Positions 19,641-31,448 of a stretch of 64,000 nt of DNA are shown here, piece after piece. Position 1 is the first letter of the stretch. Every line of letters begins with the position of its first letter. This DNA is from Paulinella micropora. Its lineage: Eukaryota > Cercozoa > Imbricatea > Euglyphida > Paulinellidae. The stretch is from positions 1 to 64,000 of the forward strand of contig WBZZ01004762.1 in the NCBI GenBank assembly GCA_019918135.1, written 5' to 3'. The notes under the pieces were generated by a model that was given only the letters and a program-made list of their open reading frames with translations, ran no database searches and was not told where the DNA came from. Made by a program: the position numbers and the translations under genes.

Positions 19641-19651
19641 CCTGCCTTATG

Positions 19652-19808
19652 CATTGGATTGCATTGGATTGCATTGGATTGCATTGGATTGCATTGGATT
19701 GCATTGGATTGAATTGGATTGCATTGTATTGCATGGGATTGCATTGGATTGCATTGGATTGCCTTGGATTGCATTGGATTGCATGGGATTGCATTGGATT
19801 GCATTGGA
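19652..19808 (+). repeat. GCATTGGATT decamer minisatellite (unit 1)
   Basis: About 15-16 units of GCATTGGATT with occasional variants (GAATTGGATT, GCATTGTATT, GCATGGGATT, GCCTTGGATT). Open frames through it on both strands are artefacts of a 30 bp reading cycle. Confidence 0.92.
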
Positions 19809-19936
19809 AATGTGTTAATACATGGTTTCACACTGAGGAGACTGACTGAGTGGTTATTAATACATAAGTTTTGTTTTTTTTCTCTTATCTTTTCTTTCGG
19901 CAACCGGTTGGCTGATATTCGACGGTACGTTTGAAA

Positions 19937-22900
19937 ATGGAGGTGACTGGCCTGGATGCCACTACGGAATTGACCGATGTCACTATGGAACTTAGTGACG
20001 AGATGTCGCTATAGATTTCAGAGTAAGTACCGTACTGAATTGAATAGTTTTGTAGCAGGCTGAAAAACCTGTCACTGAAATCTATACGATGTGGGTCGCA
20101 CTGTATAAATATGGAGGGACATGACGGTAAAGCCAATCGGACATCTATGGCTGCATGTCAGATGTCAGTTACTTGTGCAGCTATGATATAGCTGAAGGAG
20201 CCGTTGGAAGCGAAAGACAAAGGCGGAAATCATCGACGGTTTCGATAAGCAAATATGCCATTCATCATAAGTTATGGCATATTGGAGGTCTTGGACTTTT
20301 TTGTTAGCCTCTAAGGGAGGCATTAAAAGCGGGCTTCGAACTGAGCGAGCGGAGTGTATGATGCTACACTTTCGTTAGGTTATCCGCCGATGACTCTTGA
20401 AGGACTCTGCGCGTAGAGATGATGCTACCGCAACACGATGCCTATACGTTGCTCAGGTTTACCTTGTGAACTTTGAGTGTGTATGTGATAATCGGCTAAG
20501 GATACGTTGGCTAATTTTAATATATCGCGGGGGCGGAATTCGTGGCGGCAATAAAGGCGTGGTTGGACGGAATATGTTGCCGATGAGGGGGGGGGGGGGG
20601 GCATAGAGGGAATGAATGGGTAGGCGAGAGCGGAGGGGGACCCATGGTGTTAGCCATGGAACTCTACTCGAGTAAGTCCTATTATGTCTGCCCTGATAAT
20701 GCATGCTGATTGGATTCAAGCAACTCAATAGTATGAATAAAATAATTGATTGCCGGTCAGGTTTAGTGCACTACGGGATTAGTGAGGATGACGCGGATGA
20801 TATGGTGAGGGGGCGGTGCGGTTCCTCTCTTCCATACTGATACTTACGAGGTGTCATTCAATAAACTTGGCACGCGGGGTGTCGGTGACTCGCATGCCAT
20901 TGCGCGGAGCGCGAGGGTGCAGTTGGTCATACCGAAGCCTTGTCAACACCCGGCGTTGGACAATTATTACAAGGATTTCCAACCAGAGTACCGCGGGCTT
21001 GCGGGAAAGGCTAGGAAAGTTGTTTGACGTTGGGAAAGGGCAACGGTGGAGGACTTAATTCAGGGCCGGTGTGCCCAGATTATGGCCTGCACTATGGAAG
21101 AACATAACATGGAGGTGGAGACAGGGATGGATAGGTTCAGGGATGGAAAGAAGGGGCCTTATGTGTTCCTTCAGAACCGATACTGCTTCCATGCAAAATC
21201 ATCACAAGCACATAGGCCGTTTGAACCGTTTATGTCGGTGCAGGTTTCAACGGGTGGAACGGAGGATGAAATAATGGATTTCGTGGGAAACATGTGGGGT
21301 GACAAACCTCTTTGTCCGCGGAATTCCGGGGAGACGGCGAAGTTGCTCACGAAGTATTTTGAGGGTGACAAACCGTTCTCTATTGTCCTACCGTTCCACG
21401 ACTAGGCACATGTGCAGATGAGGTTTTGGACCGGATGATGGATCACCCGATCCCAGTGCCGTCTAGGAAGCAGCATTTGGTGCTTGCTTGTAGATTGGGC
21501 ACTAGGGCACTAGGGCTGACGTATCGGAACTCACTCAAGGGATGTGACCTTCAGAAGATACGTGAGCAGGCATTGACCTGCTTCACGGGGTTTTATATGA
21601 AGAAGGCACCTACTCAGTACGCCTTGATTCTGGATCGAATGGCGAATCTGAGTAAATGGGATGAGTTTTCGGAAGTCAGGTACCACCAGAAGGAGGTAGA
21701 GATGCCCTCCGAGGGCGGCTGGGTGGAGGATGCGTGGACGGATATGGAAAAGGCGCCCGAACTGAAGAGTCGGAAGGACGCCCAGTCATGGGAGGATAGA
21801 ATGGCTCAAATGCGGGCGGATTGGAAAGGGAATGAAGAACATCTCCAGCGCCTTCAGAAGGTAATGGCCAAGGAAAAGGAGATCTTTGATCCGCCTAGAC
21901 CGGGCACGGTCAAGCATTATGAGGCTCATCTCAGGAAGATACCGGGGAGGAATATCACGCATTCCTCTAGGAGGTCTGGTCTAGGCCACAGGGAGAAGAG
22001 CATTGCCCAGGAGAAGGCAGAGGAGCTACTGTAGCAGGCGGATGATTTCACGGAGTTTTCGGACTCCCCGATTTCATCTCATGTACGCATGGTTCCGAAG
22101 CCGGATGGTGCACTGAGATTTTGTGTGAATTACTATCGGGCGAACAAGATCATCGAGGGTGAGTGGTATCCGCTGCCTAAGATTGACGATTGTATGCACA
22201 AGTTGAAACACGCGAAATATTATTAGGTGTTGGATTTAAAGAATGGGTTCTGGCCCGCTCAGTAGGAAGAGCAGGTGGCTTACCGCGTTTGTGGTGGGCA
22301 TGATGCTATACCAGTGGAAGGTATTGCCGATGGGCTGAGGAACTCGCCGGGCATATTTCAAGCAGCAATGCAGAAGATGCTTGGTCGGCAGTTTGAGGAT
22401 GGAAGGGCAGGTGGGTTTATGGAGAAATATGGGCAGAAGGCGGAGGATTATGCTTTCTGTTACATAGATGATATAATCATCTACTCCATACCATGGAGGA
22501 GCATCTAGCCCATATCCAGGATGTTTTCCGACGGGTGAGAGAGTTTGGTCTCAAGGTGAACTTGGCCAAGTGCCAGTTTGCCACCCGACAGGTAACGTAC
22601 TTAGGATATGATATATCGAACGGCACGGTTGCGATCGCGGCTAAGAAGAGAGAGGCGGTGGAGGGAATTAAGCGGCCTCAGACGCGGTCGGAGCTATTCT
22701 CCTTTATTGCGTTGGCGCAATACTATAGTCAGTTCTTTCCGAATTGGTCGGACACGGTTAAGCCGTTGCGGGAGCTGTACTTAAAAGGCGATATGAGGAA
22801 ATGGACGCCGAAGCAGGAGGAGACCTTCGAGTTCATTAAGGAAATGTTAACTCGTGATCCCAAGTTCAATAAGGACTGCATCTTGATGATGCCGGATGTA

Positions 22901-23414
22901 GACAAACAGTATGTGCTGGACACCAATGCGTCCAAGTACGCGATCGGGGCGGTCCTACAGCAATACGATAGTCACGGAGTCCTGAGGCCAATTATGTATT
23001 TGAGCGGGAAGCTCAATAAGGCCGAACAGAACTACTGTACAAGGCAGAGGGAAGCCTTGGCGGTGGTCTGGTCCTTTATAAGCTTAAGGCTCAGGGAGTA
23101 CTTGTGGGGGTGACGGGATATCGTAGTAAGGATGGTTCATCAGAACCTTCTATGGTTAATGACGAATGATTGCACGGGCCGGTTAGCCAGATGGCAGGCT
23201 TTGCTATCGTGCTATGACTTCACCGTTAAATATTTGCCCGGCAAGAAGAACATTGTCGCCGATTCTTTATCTAGGGTCAATTACTCTACGCCGTCCGCCT
23301 GTCTGGTTGCTCTGCAGCAGATGGATGAGTTTGAGGACTTGGCGTTAAGGAAGGACATGAAGGATGTCTTGCCGGCGAATATGATCTTCTATGCCAATAA
23401 GGCTCACCCGGGGT
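19937..23414 (+). mobile_element. Ty3/gypsy fossil, left copy (unit 1), incomplete
   Basis: A protease-to-integrase linker region is recognisable from about 21,046 (YCFHAK, WGDKPLCPRN, similar to the element at 50.8 kb). Reverse transcriptase (IPWRS-flanked CYIDDIIIYS near 22,460) and RNase H (LDTNASKYAIGAVLQQYDS, TRQREALAVVW) follow, up to about 23,410. No integrase follows, because the duplication boundary cuts the element. It is broken in several places, and all visible breaks are shared with the right copy. LTRs were not identified. It is a fossil of the same lineage as the 50.8 kb element. Confidence 0.8.
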
Positions 23415-24116
23415 TCGCTAAGTTACAGAAAGTGTCCGCCCGGCGCCGGGTGACCGCTGAAATAATTATTGGAACTAGTAATCTTAGTAGTGAGTTTCTT
23501 TTTATGCAAACACTGTTTTAATAAAGTACTTGCCACCCAGAGGTGTCAGTGGGAGTGTTGTGTGAGTGTCTTTTCGCAACACGTTTTATCCAACGTTTGT
23601 GTGTGGGAAAATCGTCAGCAAAATGTTTCCAAAGCACACCTCCTCCCTCTATCGTCCACTATCCGTCTTGTGCAATGTATCTCCTCTCCTTAGTTATACG
23701 TATCAAAGGTCGAGGTTAGTGGAATGGTCAAATTGGTGTAAAAGAAAAACACGTATGTGACTCCACTTTTGCCGGTTCTGGTCGAAAAGACTTGATGATA
23801 TCATCATTGTATTTATTTATGCTGATTATCATAGTATCCTTTAATACAACAAATTCAATCCACTGCGCTGGTAACTTCACCAAATCCTCTGCTTTTACAG
23901 CGGAGGACATTCAAGTGAGCCTGTTATAAATAAATAAGGATAAAAGATGGTGAGACTAAAAATGTGGGAGACTAGCGGAGCCAAAAACAACCAAGGCCGC
24001 AAACACCAGCCAATTGAAAGTTCCCATAGTCACGTCCAGCCTAACGATCATATCATACTACAGTATTCCAGTCTAAAAGTTGAAGTATCACACCGCCGGG
24101 TTACTAGAATTATTCA

Positions 24117-24398
24117 AATATTGCTGTTGACATTCAAGACAACAAAAAAAATTGATTTTTCTGTTTTGGTTGGAATTTCAGTTTTGGTTGGAATTTTGAT
24201 TTTGGGTGAAAATTTGAATTTTTCAAATTAACTGCTATATTCGTCCGCAAAATATCGTAAATTTTCGCGAAATGTTACCGTTAAATTTGAAAATTTGAAT
24301 TTTTGTCACAAAAATGAAAAACTGTCATAAAAATGAAAATCTGACACAAAAATGAAAAACTAATTTTTGTTGTTGTCTTGAATGTCAACAGCAATATT
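24117..24398. mobile_element. MITE with 44 bp terminal inverted repeats (unit 2)
   Basis: Duplicate of 16,756-17,037 carried by the segmental duplication; not an independent insertion. Confidence 0.75.
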
Positions 24399-24422
24399 AT
24401 CCGGTTACCAGGTGACGGGCAC

Positions 24423-24988
24423 GGTTAGACCACTACTATTAATATAATGACCGCTATGATAGCTACAACACTGTGAATCTATCAGCCGCAGTATAGTCTG
24501 AGTACTCAGTAGTACAGCTTTAATAAGAAGTTGAAACTTGAAGGCGCCAACAGAACACGCCGCCACGTAACTTGACTGGCAGGATCGTAAGTAATTTGAA
24601 TAGCTCTACCGACACCGTTACTCTGATACTGCCGGTCCTTAACTATTAATTGAGATTATAGTTCCAACACTCCCCCTGGAACAAAGTAAACTAATACGTA
24701 AATTACTGTATGTTCTGTCGGTCTGACTTTTCTGATCTGTGGTGGGAACTAGTCCGACCGATTTTTTGCGCGTACCGAAGCCTGTCCTATATGTTAGACC
24801 ACTATTCTTAAAATAATAATCTATGATAGCTACTACACTCTCAGAGCAGAACTACAAATAAGAAAAGGCGCCAACAGAACACGCCACATAACATGACTGG
24901 CCGGATCGTACGTAAATAATGGCTCTACCGACACCGTTACTCTGATACGGCCGGTCCTTAACTATTAATTAAGATTATAGTTCCAACA
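24423..24988. mobile_element. two tandem LTR-like fragments (unit 2)
   Basis: Copy of 17,062-17,627 within duplication unit 2. Confidence 0.55.
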
Positions 24989-25134
24989 CTCTCCCTGGAA
25001 CAAAGTAAATTAATATATAAGTTACTGCCGGTCCTATATAAGTTACGCCATCTAATACTATTTTGTGATGAGAAAACACAAACTCAAAACATGTACCCTC
25101 ACCCTCACACTGAGACTCTGAGAAGTAATGTCGT

Positions 25135-25416
25135 AGTGCTACCTTTCTATCCACAGCGAGTATGCATCATGATCAGTTAGAATACATACAAGGCAGCGGG
25201 CCTGTGGTATAGTCGGGCCTACCCAACGAGAAAGTTGTTCGCCTGCCTGCTTACTTTCCAGAGTTCATGCCATGCGAGTTGGTTTTCCAGAATGTGAAGA
25301 GGTGGATGCGGGCTTACAGGGGTACAGGAGCTTTCCGGGAAGAAATTTTCAAAGCGTTTGCATTTGCAACCAATCTCACCTTTGTGGCTCGACAGTACCG
25401 ACATTGCATACCCTAA
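25135..25416 (+). pseudogene. IS630/Tc1-type transposase remnant (unit 2)
   Basis: Duplicate of 17,774-18,055 with the same in-frame TAG (25,210-25,212) and the same residues; it arrived by the segmental duplication. Confidence 0.75.
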
Positions 25417-27012
25417 AATTAATGAAACGAAAATAAACTTTAATAATATATTCGTTTTTTGTTTGAGTATAGTCAACTAATATTACTGCTGCTCAGTTAA
25501 ACTAATAGTAATTGTTATTATTAATAAAACTTGAAAATATTATTAACAAGATTTTGAACATTTAAATTGCATTTACTGAATTGTTAATAATATTAATATT
25601 ATTACTATTAATATTCTTCTCACGTATTTTTCAACGTATTGGAAAAGTTTGACTTATAGCAAAAGTTAAATCTGTAAAAACTTTGAAGTATTAAAAAGTT
25701 TGACGAATAAAAAGTTTCATCTATGTTGTAACACCCACGGTTTACTACATCGTTTTTACGTATACGCTATTAGTTTTTACGGGAATTCACTCGTGGAAGT
25801 GATTCCTTGTTATTAAATGTATTTTAGGATGAAGTCTTATTACATTTCCTGTTTTGAACAATTCTTCCGGTTTTAATGTTGTATTAGGATAAAAGTGTAT
25901 GAGGATAAGCTTGGAAGCTTAAATCCCATAGCTATAGGGCCTTATAATTAAATCTTATATTTTATACTTAACCGTATACCAAACTGGTGAAGGTTTTTAG
26001 GATGTAAGTTACACAAAGCTGTAGCATGCGTATTGAATAACTTCCCACATTAATAGCGTTAACACTATCCTTTTGTAGCGTATGTAGCAATTGTTTGAAG
26101 ATAAGGAAAATGGACACGGAAATTCCAGTTTTTCCCGTGACTGGGAATTTATGGCTAAATAAGGGAAATTGCACTTATGGGTTGCTGTTTGTGGTATGTT
26201 TTGGCATTTGTGCAGGTTACGGACGTAACGAAACGTGTCACTTTCTTTTACAGAAGTGGAGGTTAGTCTTGAACCAGTTGTGTTCAATCTTGTTATTAAA
26301 TTCCTTTTTACTATTGAGCTCGTAAGGGTAAGACCTTCGGTCTTTACATTTGGAGTCCCTATGCCTTTTTCGAATTCATAAAATTTGGAATTTGGAACGA
26401 CACACTCTCAGGGGACAATCAGTCACTGTTGTTGACTGTGTCTTGGTGAGAGTGTCAAGTAGCTTCTCGACTATCAGTACTCTGTACTGGTCGTGTGAAA
26501 TAGTGCTTACATTCGTCTAAGGAAAAGGGAATTTGAAGGAGAAATCTGCACTCTCGAAACAAGCTTGTTCTTTGACCTTGGCTTGTTGAGGGTGTCAGGT
26601 TATGTCTCAGGCCAGGGGTCAGTACGCTGTGTTTGCTGCGTCTGGGGTGGTGACTGTCGGTTGGATGTGGCTGTCTAGCTAACCCACAGGACTATGGACT
26701 CTGGGGGAGTTTTGGGATGTGATTGGGGCAGCAGTCAGTGGCAGCCATCTATCACAGCCGGTTGTCCAGCCAGTTGTCCAGTCAGTTGCCCAGCCAGTTG
26801 GCCGGTCAACACCGGTAGGGCCTACCTCGTAGATGGTTACTGGGTCTGGTAATGTGTTTCGCTCCTTGTTCTCTGTTCTTTCTCCTTGTTTGAGGGGTGG
26901 GACAGGAGGGAGTATGGACCATTGCCGGAACCCAGCATGGTGGACAATTTGGGACAGTAGTCTACTGACACTGTCTTCTTTCTTCTGCTCTGTCGTCTTT
27001 TCCTGCCTTATG

Positions 27013-27209
27013 CATTGGATTGCATTGGATTGCATTGGATTGCATTGGATTGCATTGGATTGCATTGGATTGCATTGGATTGCATTGGATTGCATTGGAT
27101 TGCATTGGATTGAATTGGATTGCATTGTATTGCATGGGATTGCATTGGATTGCATTGGATTGCCTTGGATTGCATTGGATTGCATGGGATTGCATTGGAT
27201 TGCATTGGA
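27013..27209 (+). repeat. GCATTGGATT decamer minisatellite (unit 2)
   Basis: Same array as in unit 1 but four units (40 bp) longer, with the extra units in the homogeneous left part. The variant units on the right are in the same order in both copies. Confidence 0.92.
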
Positions 27210-27336
27210 AATGTGTTAATACATGGTTTCACACTGAGGAGACTGACTGAGTGGTTATTAATATATAAGTTTTGTTTTTTTTCTCTTATCTTTTCTTTCG
27301 GCAACCGGTTGGCTGATATTCGACGGTACGTTTGAA

Positions 27337-30300
27337 AATGGAGGTGACTGGCCTGGATGCCACTACGGAATTGACCGATGTCACTATGGAACTTAGTGAC
27401 GAGATGTCGCTATAGATTTCAGAGTAAGTACCGTACTGAATTGAATAGTTTTGTAGCAGGCTGAAAAACCTGTCACTGAAATCTATACGATGTGGGTCGC
27501 ACTGTATAAATATGGAGGGACATGACGGTAAAGCCAATCGGACATCTATGGCTGCATGTCAGATGTCAGTTACTTGTGCAGCTATGATATAGCTGAAGGA
27601 GCCGTTGGAAGCGAAAGACAAAGGCGGAAATCATCGACGGTTTCGATAAGCAAATATGCCATTCATCATAAGTTATGGCATATTGGAGGTCTTGGACTTT
27701 TTTGTTAGCCTCTAAGGGAGGCATTAAAAGCGGGCTTCGAACTGAGCGAGCGGAGTGTATGATGCTACACTTTCGTTAGGTTATCCGCCGATGACTCTTG
27801 AAGGACTCTGCGCGTAGAGATGATGCTACCGCAACACGATGCCTATACGTTGCTCAGGTTTACCTTGTGAACTTTGAGTGTGTATGTGATAATCGGCTAA
27901 GGATACGTTGGCTAATTTTAATATATCGCGGGGGCGGAATTCGTGGCGGCAATAAAGGCGTGGTTGGACGGAATATGTTGCCGATGAGGGGGGGGGGGGG
28001 GCATAGAGGGAATGAATGGGTAGGCGAGAGCGGAGGGGGACCCATGGTGTTAGCCATGGAACTCTACTCGAGTAAGTCCTATTATGTCTGCCCTGATAAT
28101 GCATGCTGATTGGATTCAAGCAACTCAATAGTATGAATAAAATAATTGATTGCCGGTCAGGTTTAGTGCACTACGGGATTAGTGAGGATGACGCGGATGA
28201 TATGGTGAGGGGGCGGTGCGGTTCCTCTCTTCCATACTGATACTTACGAGGTGTCATTCAATAAACTTGGCACGCGGGGTGTCGGTGACTCGCATGCCAT
28301 TGCGCGGAGCGCGAGGGTGCAGTTGGTCATACCGAAGCCTTGTCAACACCCGGCGTTGGACAATTATTACAAGGATTTCCAACCAGAGTACCGCGGGCTT
28401 GCGGGAAAGGCTAGGAAAGTTGTTTGACGTTGGGAAAGGGCAACGGTGGAGGACTTAATTCAGGGCCGGTGTGCCCAGATTATGGCCTGCACTATGGAAG
28501 AACATAACATGGAGGTGGAGACAGGGATGGATAGGTTCAGGGATGGAAAGAAGGGGCCTTATGTGTTCCTTCAGAACCGATACTGCTTCCATGCAAAATC
28601 ATCACAAGCCCATAGGCCGTTTGAACCGTTTATGTCGGTGCAGGTTTCAACGGGTGGAACGGAGGATGAAATAATGGATTTCGTGGGAAACATGTGGGGT
28701 GACAAACCTCTTTGTCCGCGGAATTCCGGGGAGACGGCGAAGTTGCTCACGAAGTACTTTGAGGGTGACAAACCGTTCTCTATTGTCCTACCGTTCCACG
28801 ACTAGGCACATGTGCAGATGAGGTTTTGGACCGGATGATGGATCACCCGATCCCAGTGCCGTCTAGGAAGCAGCATTTGGTGCTTGCTTGTAGATTGGGC
28901 ACTAGGGCACTAGGGCTGACGTATCGGAACTCACTCAAGGGATGTGACCTTCAGAAGATACGTGAGCAGGCATTGACCTGCTTCACGGGGTTTTATATGA
29001 AGAAGGCACCTATTCAGTACGCCTTGATTCTGGATCGAATGGCGAATCTGAGTAAATGGGATGAGTTTTCGGAAGTCAGGTACCACCAGAAGGAGGTAGA
29101 GATGCCCTCCGAGGGCGGCTGGGTGGAGGATGCGTGGACGGATATGGAAAAGGCGCCCGAACTGAAGAGTCGGAAGGACGCCCAGTCATGGGAGGATAGA
29201 ATGGCTCAAATGCGGGCGGATTGGAAAGGGAATGAAGAACATCTCCAGCGCCTTCAGAAGGTAATGGCCAAGGAAAAGGAGATCTTTGATCCGCCTAGAC
29301 CGGGCACGGTCAAGCATTATGAGGCTCATCTCAGGAAGATACCGGGGAGGAATATCACGCATGCCTCTAGGAGGTCTGGTCTAGGCCACAGGGAGAAGAG
29401 CATTGCCCAGGAGAAGGCAGAGGAGCTACTGTAGCAGGCGGATGATTTCACGGAGTTTTCGGACTCCCCGATTTCATCTCATGTACGCATGGTTCCGAAG
29501 CCGGATGGTGCACTGAGATTTTGTGTGAATTACTATCGGGCGAACAAGATCATCGAGGGTGAGTGGTATCCGCTGCCTAAGATTGACGATTGTATGCACA
29601 AGTTGAAACACGCGAAATATTATTAGGTGTTGGATTTAAAGAATGGGTTCTGGCCCGCTCAGTAGGAAGAGCAGGTGGCTTACCGCGTTTGTGGTGGGCA
29701 TGATGCTATACCAGTGGAAGGTATTGCCGATGGGCTGAGGAACTCGCCGGGCATATTTCAAGCAGCAATGCAGAAGATGCTTGGTCGGCAGTTTGAGGAT
29801 GGAAGGGCAGGTGGGTTTATGGAGAAATATGGGCAGAAGGCGGAGGATTATGCTTTCTGTTACATAGATGATATAATCATCTACTCCATACCATGGAGGA
29901 GCATCTAGCCCATATCCAGGATGTTTTCCGACGGGTGAGAGAGTTTGGTCTCAAGGTGAACTTGGCCAAGTGCCAGTTTGCCACCCGACAGGTAACGTAC
30001 TTAGGATATGATATATCGAACGGCACGGTTGCGATCGCGGCTAAGAAGAGAGAGGCGGTGGAGGGAATTAAGCGGCCTCAGACGCGGTCGGAGCTATTCT
30101 CCTTTATTGCGTTGGCGCAATACTATAGTCAGTTCTTTCCGAATTGGTCGGACACGGTTAAGCCGTTGCGGGAGCTGTACTTAAAAGGCGATATGAGGAA
30201 ATGGACGCCGAAGCAGGAGGAGACCTTCGAGTTCATTAAGGAAATGTTAACTCGTGATCCCAAGTTCAATAAGGACTGCATCTTGATGATGCCGGATGTA

Positions 30301-31058
30301 GACAAACAGTATGTGCTGGACACCAATGCGTCCAAGTACGCGATCGGGGCGGTCCTACAGCAATACGATAGTCACGGAGTCCTGAGGCCAATTATGTATT
30401 TGAGCGGGAAGCTCAATAAGGCCGAACAGAACTACTGTACAAGGCAGAGGGAAGCCTTGGCGGTGGTCTGGTCCTTTATAAGCTTAAGGCTCAGGGAGTA
30501 CTTGTGGGGGTGACGGGATATCGTAGTAAGGATGGTTCATCAGAACCTTCTATGGTTAATGACGAATGATTGCACGGGCCGGTTAGCCAGATGGCAGGCT
30601 TTGCTATCGTGCTATGACTTCACCGTTAAATATTTGCCCGGCAAGAAGAACATTGTCGCCGATTCTTTATCTAGGGTCAATTACTCTACGCCGTCCGCCT
30701 GTCTGGTTGCTCTGCAGCAGATGGATGAGTTTGAGGACTTGGCGTTAAGGAAGGACATGAAGGATGTCTTGCCGGCGAATATGATCTTCTATGCCAATAA
30801 GGCTCACCCGGGGTCTAGCCGGAGGGAGCCTAAGCTGGTGGAGGCTAAGAGGGGGAAATATGGGAGAGTCATGACTGCTCAGTTGGAACGGGAGGTAGGT
30901 CGAGCGGAGTGCTGTGACGAGCACTTTGCGGAAGAGGCCATGCAACGCCTGAAGGAATACGAGGCCGATAAGGTTGCGATACAGGATGAGGATAAGGCGG
31001 AGCATGAGTGCTACTGTTGCCAGGCACATGCGGCACCGGCCGTTCGCACCTAGTAAGT
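27337..31058 (+). mobile_element. Ty3/gypsy fossil, right copy (unit 2), left half before a nested copia
   Basis: Equivalent to the left copy, but it continues past the RNase H region to about 31,050. There it is interrupted by a copia fossil and resumes at 34,768. Several breaks are present, the same as in the left copy. Confidence 0.8.
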
Positions 31059-31448
31059 ACACTAGTAGACATTAGTCTCCGGACACTTGAATAATCGTTT
31101 GCGCTGAGGCACTTTGATCAAAGGTTGAAGGAACAATAATGAATTTAATCAATGGTTAGAAACCAATGACTGAAACTCAATCTAATTTACCATAAATTTA
31201 TAGTGAAATAAATACCACAAATTTGTCTACTGATCTTGTGGTCAGAAATTCAAGCGATGATTCAGTATGGGCCAATCTATACTAACTTGCAACTAATTGT
31301 GAGTAACGGTAATATCAACGTAACGAATAATAATTATGATACGAAATATGAAAATGGTAATGAATATGATCAGGTCAAATATAAATGTTATGTCGTGAAA
31401 TTGACCATAAAAGGTAACAATATATCTAGCAAATATTATTGCTTACTC
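31059..31448 (-). repeat. copia LTR (3' LTR in element orientation)
   Basis: Direct repeat of 34,378-34,767, starting ACACTAGTAGACATTAGTCT on plus and ending GCTTACTC. Confidence 0.85.

Larger units (their letters stand above)
16051..23414 (+). repeat. tandem segmental duplication, unit 1 (7,364 bp)
   Basis: Every recognisable landmark from 16,051 to 23,414 recurs 7,361-7,401 bp further right. By eye only about 15-20 single-base differences are visible over the whole unit, plus a 40 bp length difference in the decamer array. The unit starts 147 bp after the stop of the nuclear-type gene. It ends inside a gypsy fossil, at GGGGT. GGT is shared by both breakpoints, which suggests microhomology at the join. 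Confidence 0.92.
23415..30814 (+). repeat. tandem segmental duplication, unit 2 (7,400 bp)
   Basis: Second copy of 16,051-23,414. At its right end the gypsy fossil continues past the point where unit 1 was cut, showing that unit 2 holds the original right-hand context and unit 1 the original left-hand context. All elements of unit 1 are repeated, with the same defects. Confidence 0.92.

Noticed and set aside
19652-19808. CRISPR-like array
   Set aside because: Uniform decamers without spacers in a eukaryotic context.
19472-19849. Frames of repeating Ile-Ala-Leu-Asp-Cys-Ile-Gly-Leu-His-Trp, and the antisense Met-Gln-Ser-Asn frames
   Set aside because: A 10 bp repeat read in all three phases gives a 30 bp protein cycle; not a gene.
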